Shown: positions 58,893-64,000 of the stretch, piece after piece
Numbering within the stretch: the stretch's first letter is position 1
Layout of the letters: each line of letters begins with the position of its first letter
NCBI RefSeq assembly: GCF_031877795.1
Contig: NC_133933.1
Span: 24,394,029 to 24,458,028, forward strand
Source: Strix aluco
Lineage: Eukaryota; Chordata; Aves; Strigiformes; Strigidae
DNA: 64,000 nucleotides
Direction of reading: 5' to 3'
The notes under the pieces: generated by a model
The model's database searches: none
What the model was told of the DNA's origin: nothing
What the model saw: the letters and a program-made list of their open reading frames with translations, nothing else
Translations under genes and position numbers: made by a program

Positions 58893-60918
58893 CTGAATGT
58901 AAAAGAAAGACACAATATGAAAGTATCCTTTTGAAGCATACAGAGCACTTTGATTTTTATAACCCTTTACTGTCTGTTCCTCAGGTCTGACTGTAATGGC
59001 CTGTGCTTTCCTTTGCATTCTTTCTATCTCTCTAAAGCATCTTAATTATGGTGTATTCAAGATGGGTATCAAAAAGCACTCAAGAAATAACAAATTCATT
59101 ATCGACATCCTACTGCACCACAAGCTGTGTTTGAGCTTATTAAAGTGCAGTCTGATGTCTGAATTTGAACAGTGAAGAAACAAAATCATTTTGCTTTAGC
59201 ATGTTTGATCTTTAAAACTTCAACCAGCAACTCTCAGCAGGGCAGGCAAGGTTTCCCATGAAACTGCATTATTTTGTTTCCTTTGGAAAAAAACCCTTGC
59301 AGTAGAAGAAACATAAAATGCAGACACCAGCTGGAGTGAATCCATACATATTAAATGCAACTCTGAAAAGTGAAGAAATCAGAGTATATTGCCACGGCTC
59401 CATTTTACTGCAATTCTAATTCTGACAATACCCAGGAAAGCACAGCAAAATTGAATGTAATTAATACTATTTTATTTAGCACCAAGCAGTGGATTTTGGA
59501 TTATGGCCACACTATAGAATGAAGAAAGCAGGGCTCAGAGGAAGCTGCACAACAGGAGAGTCCCAGCAGAAATGCCAGACCACACTGCATAGCCGACTTT
59601 GACAGGGTCTTTTAGTCATCACAAAAAAGTGGGGTTAAAAATGCTTCTCTCTCAAGCCATGCCTTGCCATCTCTCCTTGCACCACCAACAGAGCTTGTCT
59701 AGCATAACTGCCATGCTTTCCATTCTCGGTCCCATGAAGAGGACTGGCAGGCAAAGGTGCACAGCCCAAACCCACAAAGCTATCGGATGCTAAACTTCTG
59801 CTCAGATTCTCATGCCCCATCCATCTTAGTGTGAGTTAGACACCTACCAGCTTCTGTAAGTCTGGGTCCTTCTACTTTCTTTCTCCCTCTCATGTATGCA
59901 GACACAAGCACATACACATGCACACGTGGACAGAAAACTTTGTTCTCAATAGCATTTAAAAGTAATATTGAGAAACAAAAACCTGCAGCAATGACTCCTC
60001 AGGATACGGGGAACAACAGAACAGATAACGAACTGGTAATCAAAGGAGAAATAACATTTATCTTCTTCCACCAGTGTATAAACCTGCCTTACAGAGGGAT
60101 TACTGCATGCAAGACTGGCTTGAAGAGGCACTCTACGCAAATGCATTATGGAAGGAGTAGAAGAAAGGCATCATAAAACAACACCTCCATTTAAAGTGGG
60201 CTAACCTTTGTTGTCAAGTAGTTTTATGGTGTGATTACAAGGGTGACTAAAAGCACACGGATTCTGCCAAGGCCTTACCTTAAACACGATCCTCACATAT
60301 TCTTGCACTGGGCATTTCTGACTGTGCACTAAGGACATCTGACAGCTGAAAGGGGCAGGGGGGCCAACACACGACTGGGGTGTCTATCTTCAAGAATGTA
60401 CTTAAATTAGGGGTTTGGACCACGCACGGGCTTACCCTGTCATCAAAGGGAGTGTGTGGGAATGACTACAGGCATGGTGCACCCCATGTTCCTACCCACC
60501 ATCTACCTACCCATTTACTTACCATGTTGAGCATCACTACACCAGCAGATGTAGTATTTTTCTTATAATTCTCTTGACTCATAAGAACATTATCATTTTC
60601 ATTTGACGTAATGTCATTATCATAATATTTGCTATTTCACCCATCCTAAGAGACTATGCAGAGGAGCAAAAATTTTTTCCTTGGGTTGTCCCTGGAGCCT
60701 GGCTCAGGTCTTAGATAAACAGTTAATATTCTGTACTGAGGTTTCAGCAGATGTAAGCACATGCTGCTGTAAGTAAGCATGCTTCCCTGAATCAAGATCA
60801 GAAGCAAGTTTTATAAGACTAAGGAAATGGGCCATTTGGTTCCAGTCATTCCTAAATACAATTTCACATGCCAACTGAAAAGCAGCTACTATTTCCTCAG
60901 TGAGATGACCAGACTTAC
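58893..60918 (-). other. CNIH3 intron (last)
   Basis: About 2.0 kb. Open frames of up to 131 codons at 58595-58990 and 59599-60176 on the plus strand overlap T-rich or unique DNA and have no support. No repeats recognised. Confidence 0.6.
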
Positions 60919-61062
60919 CAGTACAGATAGTAGAAGAAGGAAAGGAGATAGAAAGCTAGCTTACACCAGGCCTCTTTTTGACAGTAACTCAAGGTATCTG
61001 CATTCATGACTGCAGGTGGATCATATGCTAGCTCTGAACTATCTGCTGGGCAACGAAAATAC
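60919..61062 (-). CDS. CNIH3: CNIH3 penultimate exon
   Basis: An exon of 144 nt. The acceptor is TGCTCTTTCAG|GTATTTTCG and the donor is CTGTACTG|GTAAGTCTGG. It enters in phase 2 and leaves in phase 2. It encodes (R)[19 protein letters not shown], then [20 protein letters not shown] and LSFFYYLY. The first half is the loop between transmembrane segments and the second half starts the final membrane segment. The sequence is nearly identical to my memory of mammalian CNIH3, apart from YFR for YFH and PPA for PPV. Cornichons carry cargo out of the ER. CNIH2 and CNIH3 also stay bound to AMPA-type glutamate receptors and slow their deactivation and desensitisation. Confidence 0.96.
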
Positions 61063-61860
61063 CTGAAAGAGCAGGAGAAGACATATGGAATGACTCTGTA
61101 ATATTCTGTATTAAATATGTGCAGATATACACCCTACTGATCACCAGCCCAGAGGAAACATCCTCTATGCTATAGGAGGAATTTTCCTCTCTTTTTCAAA
61201 CCTCTATTTCCAGATATTGTTAAAAGACTGTTCTTATAAAACCGAGCAACTCATGAATGTGGACTTTCTGTGTTCTATTAATTCTTTAGATTGAAACATA
61301 CCCCCTTCCTATATAGTTATTTCTGGCTCACTCACTAACAACTAACATATTGTGAGTGACAATATGTGGCAGCTTGTGATCACAGCATGGAGGAAGGATT
61401 ACTGGGCTTTAACTGCATCTACACAACTGATTTCAGACATGATGAAAGGCGACAGTCTCAACCAACTGATAGCTCAGTTCCTCCAACTCTGAAATGGAAA
61501 AAAGTCAATAAGGAGTAATATAAGAGCTGGCTGACTAATGTTTTCTACACATAGCACCGCTCAAAAATTTTTCATCCAAATAATTTTAATTGGAAAATGT
61601 TTTTCTTCTTACATAGGAGAAATTTCTGATTATTCTCAGCAATGACTGGATGTTTGAGAAAATCCTGATGAAAGAACTTTTTTTTTGGCAAAGGAGCTTT
61701 TGTCTCAGTTTCTTTGCAGTAAAAAGCAAAAGCAAACCAAAAAGAAGTCCTCAACAAAGTTAATGAACTGCTTTAAGATCAGCATGAATCAGATGAAATA
61801 TTGTTATTTCTGTTCCTTTGAAATACTAATGTGAACACTGAAGATTGCTGGGATTGCTTA

Positions 61861-61891
61861 TAGATAGATAAACAGACAGCCAGATAGATAT
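61861..61891. repeat. (GATA)n / (CAGA)n-like simple repeat
   Basis: TAGATAGATAAACAGACAGC followed by CAGATAGATATA, in a CNIH3 intron. Confidence 0.75.
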
Positions 61892-62885
61892 AAAACCCCC
61901 AAACAAGTGACCACCAGCAAACTTGGTAAGTAAATGTTCTCATACAACTTTGCCTTCCTCCCTTCCAATATTAGTCACATCCACTTACAATCTCTAATGA
62001 CATTACAAATTCTTTTACAGAGACCACAGGTAAGACCTTGCTTAATGACCTTCACTGCAATGAAGATATTACACAGTATCTCTCCATGGTTTTGTGCAGG
62101 ACTTCACACAATGAACCAAAACCCACCTGTAGTTAAACCAGTAGCGACTATGGAGTAATTATAGCAAAGCATATGGAGAATCATGGAAACAAAGACAAGC
62201 AAAAGTTCTCACCAAAGGTTGATACCATTATTTAGAGTCTGACAATTTTCACCTTGGACATAATTTTTTTTTAATTTGTTTATAAAAACTTTTAAAACCA
62301 GTATTATTGTCATACAACATGACAATGTTAGCCCTTAGTGAAACAGCACCATAAAACATTATTATTTTTATTGCACCCAACCAATAGGGAGAACAGCACT
62401 CATAGCTTCACATAATTTAGCTTTCTGAGGACTATACTGGTACTCTAACTTCTGAATAATACACTTTATCATATGCCTCCCTATTGCTACCAAACTTTTG
62501 CAGAAAACAGTGCAAAAAAGCTACTATTTTTTACTTCCTTGTTGAGATAATGGTTTTGCCTTCTTTACAGAACTATTCTTCAAGCTATTTCACAACAGGA
62601 GATATATGCTACCACATGTATCTTTGTAACACAAAGAGAACCTGACAGCCAAAAATAACCTGTGCTTTTACAAACATTGTGGAAATGCAAAACTAGTGAA
62701 GACTCCAGACTGACAGCCACAAAAACTGATGTCTCTTTCTTGGTTATCTTCAGAGGCAACAGAAGGCTGACCCTCCACTAGAATGCAGAGGAAGATGCAG
62801 CAGCAGCACCTGCACTGCCTCTCCAAAAAACATTAAAGCTGCTCAACAGCAGGTCTTACGTGATCAAGTCTGAAAGCTCCTCAGT

Positions 62886-62931
62886 GAATATAAACACATA
62901 GCAGAGGCGAATATAAACACATAGCAGAGAT
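62886..62931. repeat. Two-copy 23-bp tandem duplication
   Basis: GAATATAAACACATAGCAGA(GGC) repeated directly at 62886-62908 and 62909-62931, differing only in the last bases. Recent duplication; intronic. Confidence 0.92.
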
Positions 62932-63578
62932 CCAGAGTGGAAACACTCCCCACTTTTTCATGTGGGCAGGGTGAAGACAACAGCTCTTCACCTACCGCAA
63001 TCCCTACTCCAAGAGTCTCTAAGAGCGACTTCTCTTGCAGAACAGAAACTCTCTACTGTACAGCAAGAAACAACTTATTTTATATTCAAAAAGAAAGCAT
63101 ACAGCTGCCAACGAAGATGAGAAGCAAAATTCCGTCAACCTGTCCAGTCTCTATTTCACAACTCCAATAGAAAGGTTTTCTTGCTAAGGCTGAATGAATA
63201 GGTCCAAGACCTTTCAGATATGAACTGCCTTACAACTCCCTATCTATGAAGTATTTAGAGCCTCACCAAGTTCCACTTTCAGATTCCAGCCTACTTAATT
63301 TCCAAGTTTTTGTTCAGTTGTGATGAGTGCACCCTGACACTCTTCAGAATATTTATCTAAGTTAGTAACTGAAAGTCATGTTTATATTATTATGTGGTTT
63401 TTTTACCCATCCCAAATGTTCATGAAAAATATTTTACTTTTCATAAGTTTCAGCTGCTTCTAGGCAAAGATATTCAGCCATACTCCTATCACTGCACTTT
63501 ATAATTCATACAATCTGCGTGTGTGCCGAGCTGGCAAATAAGGCTAACAAACAGTCAGCATATAAAAGATGGGCTTAC

Positions 63579-63691
63579 CTCCAGAAGTGATAAAAAAGCA
63601 AAGGAACATTTAACCCCAGTGTCAGCCACTCTTGAGCGCACAAAAACATTATGCAGAAAAGACTATGGATAGAGTACTCCGGCAACACCAG
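63579..63691 (-). CDS. CNIH3: CNIH3 exon with [12 protein letters not shown] segment
   Basis: An exon of 113 nt. The acceptor is TTTCTTTTTAG|CTGGTG and the donor is CACTTCTGGAG|GTAAGCCC. It enters in phase 0 and leaves in phase 2. It encodes [20 protein letters not shown], then [17 protein letters not shown] and part of R. This includes the hydrophobic segment conserved in all cornichons. The [17 protein letters not shown] version is that of CNIH3; CNIH2 has CLMFLCAAEWVTLGLNI as far as I recall. The upstream exons, including the one coding the CNIH2/3-specific AMPA-receptor-binding insertion, lie beyond the window. Intron 4 (61063-63578) is about 2.5 kb. Confidence 0.96.
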
Positions 63692-64000
63692 CTAAAAAGA
63701 AAGGAATGGAAATAACAGATGTCAGTAAAACACCTCTTCAATTTTAGCCACTTAAGCAGTTTTTCAGAAAACAAACCATCTCTGCAAGTCTTCCCTGTGT
63801 CTGTCCCCAGCCATACCTCAGTTGACAGGCGGCTTGGCTATGAGCAATGAGTACAAGACGTAGTGTAAGGTTTGTTCAGGTCCTAACCATGGCTGTACTC
63901 CAGGGGCTTGTTGAGAGGCTTGGGACAAATCACTTACTGTCTTAGCTGGTGCTCCAGATTTCTGTCTATAAAATGGAGATTACATTACTGCCTCCCTCAC
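63692..64000 (-). other. CNIH3 intron (partial, runs off window)
   Basis: No further exon is seen before the window ends. The right part is an ancient repeat, listed separately. Confidence 0.6.
63900..64000 (-). repeat. Ancient MIR / L3-like fragment at window end
   Basis: GGCTTGGGACAAATCACTTA, CCAGATTTCTGTCTATAAAA and TGGAGATTACATTACTGCCT-CCCTCAC match GGGCAAGTCACTTAACCTCTCTGTGCCTCAGTTTCCCCATCTGTAAAATGGGGATAATAATACTTACCTACCTCAC. The order and spacing are preserved, and it probably continues past base 64000. Orientation is given relative to the other copies in this window, which read the opposite way. Confidence 0.7.

Larger units (their letters stand above)
61063..63578 (-). other. CNIH3 intron (penultimate)
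   Basis: About 2.5 kb, with a GATA/CAGA-type simple repeat (61861-61891) and a 23-bp tandem duplication (62886-62931). A 77-codon plus-strand frame (62937-63170) is unsupported. Confidence 0.6.

Noticed and set aside
1-64000. Prokaryotic features (operons, CRISPR arrays, insertion sequences, ribosome binding sites).
   Set aside because: The exon/intron structure, CR1 and LTR elements show vertebrate nuclear DNA. No such features were found.

Overview
The window is vertebrate nuclear DNA, and the evidence points to a bird. It is AT-rich, almost free of long reading frames, and made of small exons separated by kilobase introns. It carries a CR1 LINE tail of the avian type (about 32055-32195) and a solo endogenous-retrovirus LTR of a family I know from bird genomes (30949-31520). 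The CR1 and LTR subtypes look more like a non-galliform bird, but that is inference. No prokaryotic genes, CRISPR arrays, rRNA or tRNA genes were seen.

Two genes are recognisable, both on the minus strand and arranged head to tail. At the right end are the last three coding exons of CNIH3 (cornichon AMPA-receptor auxiliary protein 3): 63579-63691, 60919-61062 and 58865-58892. Their reading phases agree and the last ends in TAA. The first exons lie beyond base 64000. From about 33.6 kb leftwards runs the 5' part of an axonemal-type dynein heavy chain, identified as DNAH14 from its tail sequence and from its position next to CNIH3, as in human. I could rebuild eleven exons (33618-33636 to 15048-15110) with matching phases and canonical GT/AG ends, giving about 447 N-terminal residues. 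The motor domain lies off the left edge. A short GC- and CpG-rich segment at 33540-33850 with an RFX X-box-like site (33722-33734) is the likely promoter, which fits a ciliary gene.

Layout: 1-15047, DNAH14 intron and possibly unrecognised downstream exons; 15048-33636, DNAH14 exons 11 to 1, with the solo LTR and the CR1 tail both in intron 2 and both in the gene's own sense; 33637-33850, promoter-proximal DNA; 33851-58864, about 25 kb between the genes, which also contains the CNIH3 3' UTR. That interval holds ancient CR1/MIR-like fragments, a GC-rich block with a repeated CCAGTAGCTGGC motif (36090-36650) and a 400-bp T-rich degenerate array built on TTTTAGCAT-like words (42145-42553). 58865-64000 is CNIH3.

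The two genes do not act in one pathway: CNIH3 works in the ER and at synapses, and DNAH14 is a predicted ciliary motor. Their adjacency is conserved gene order. I found no undescribed biological system. The most useful leads are the DNAH14 start region (17-nt microexon and X-box promoter), the weak donor of exon 11, and the T-rich array.
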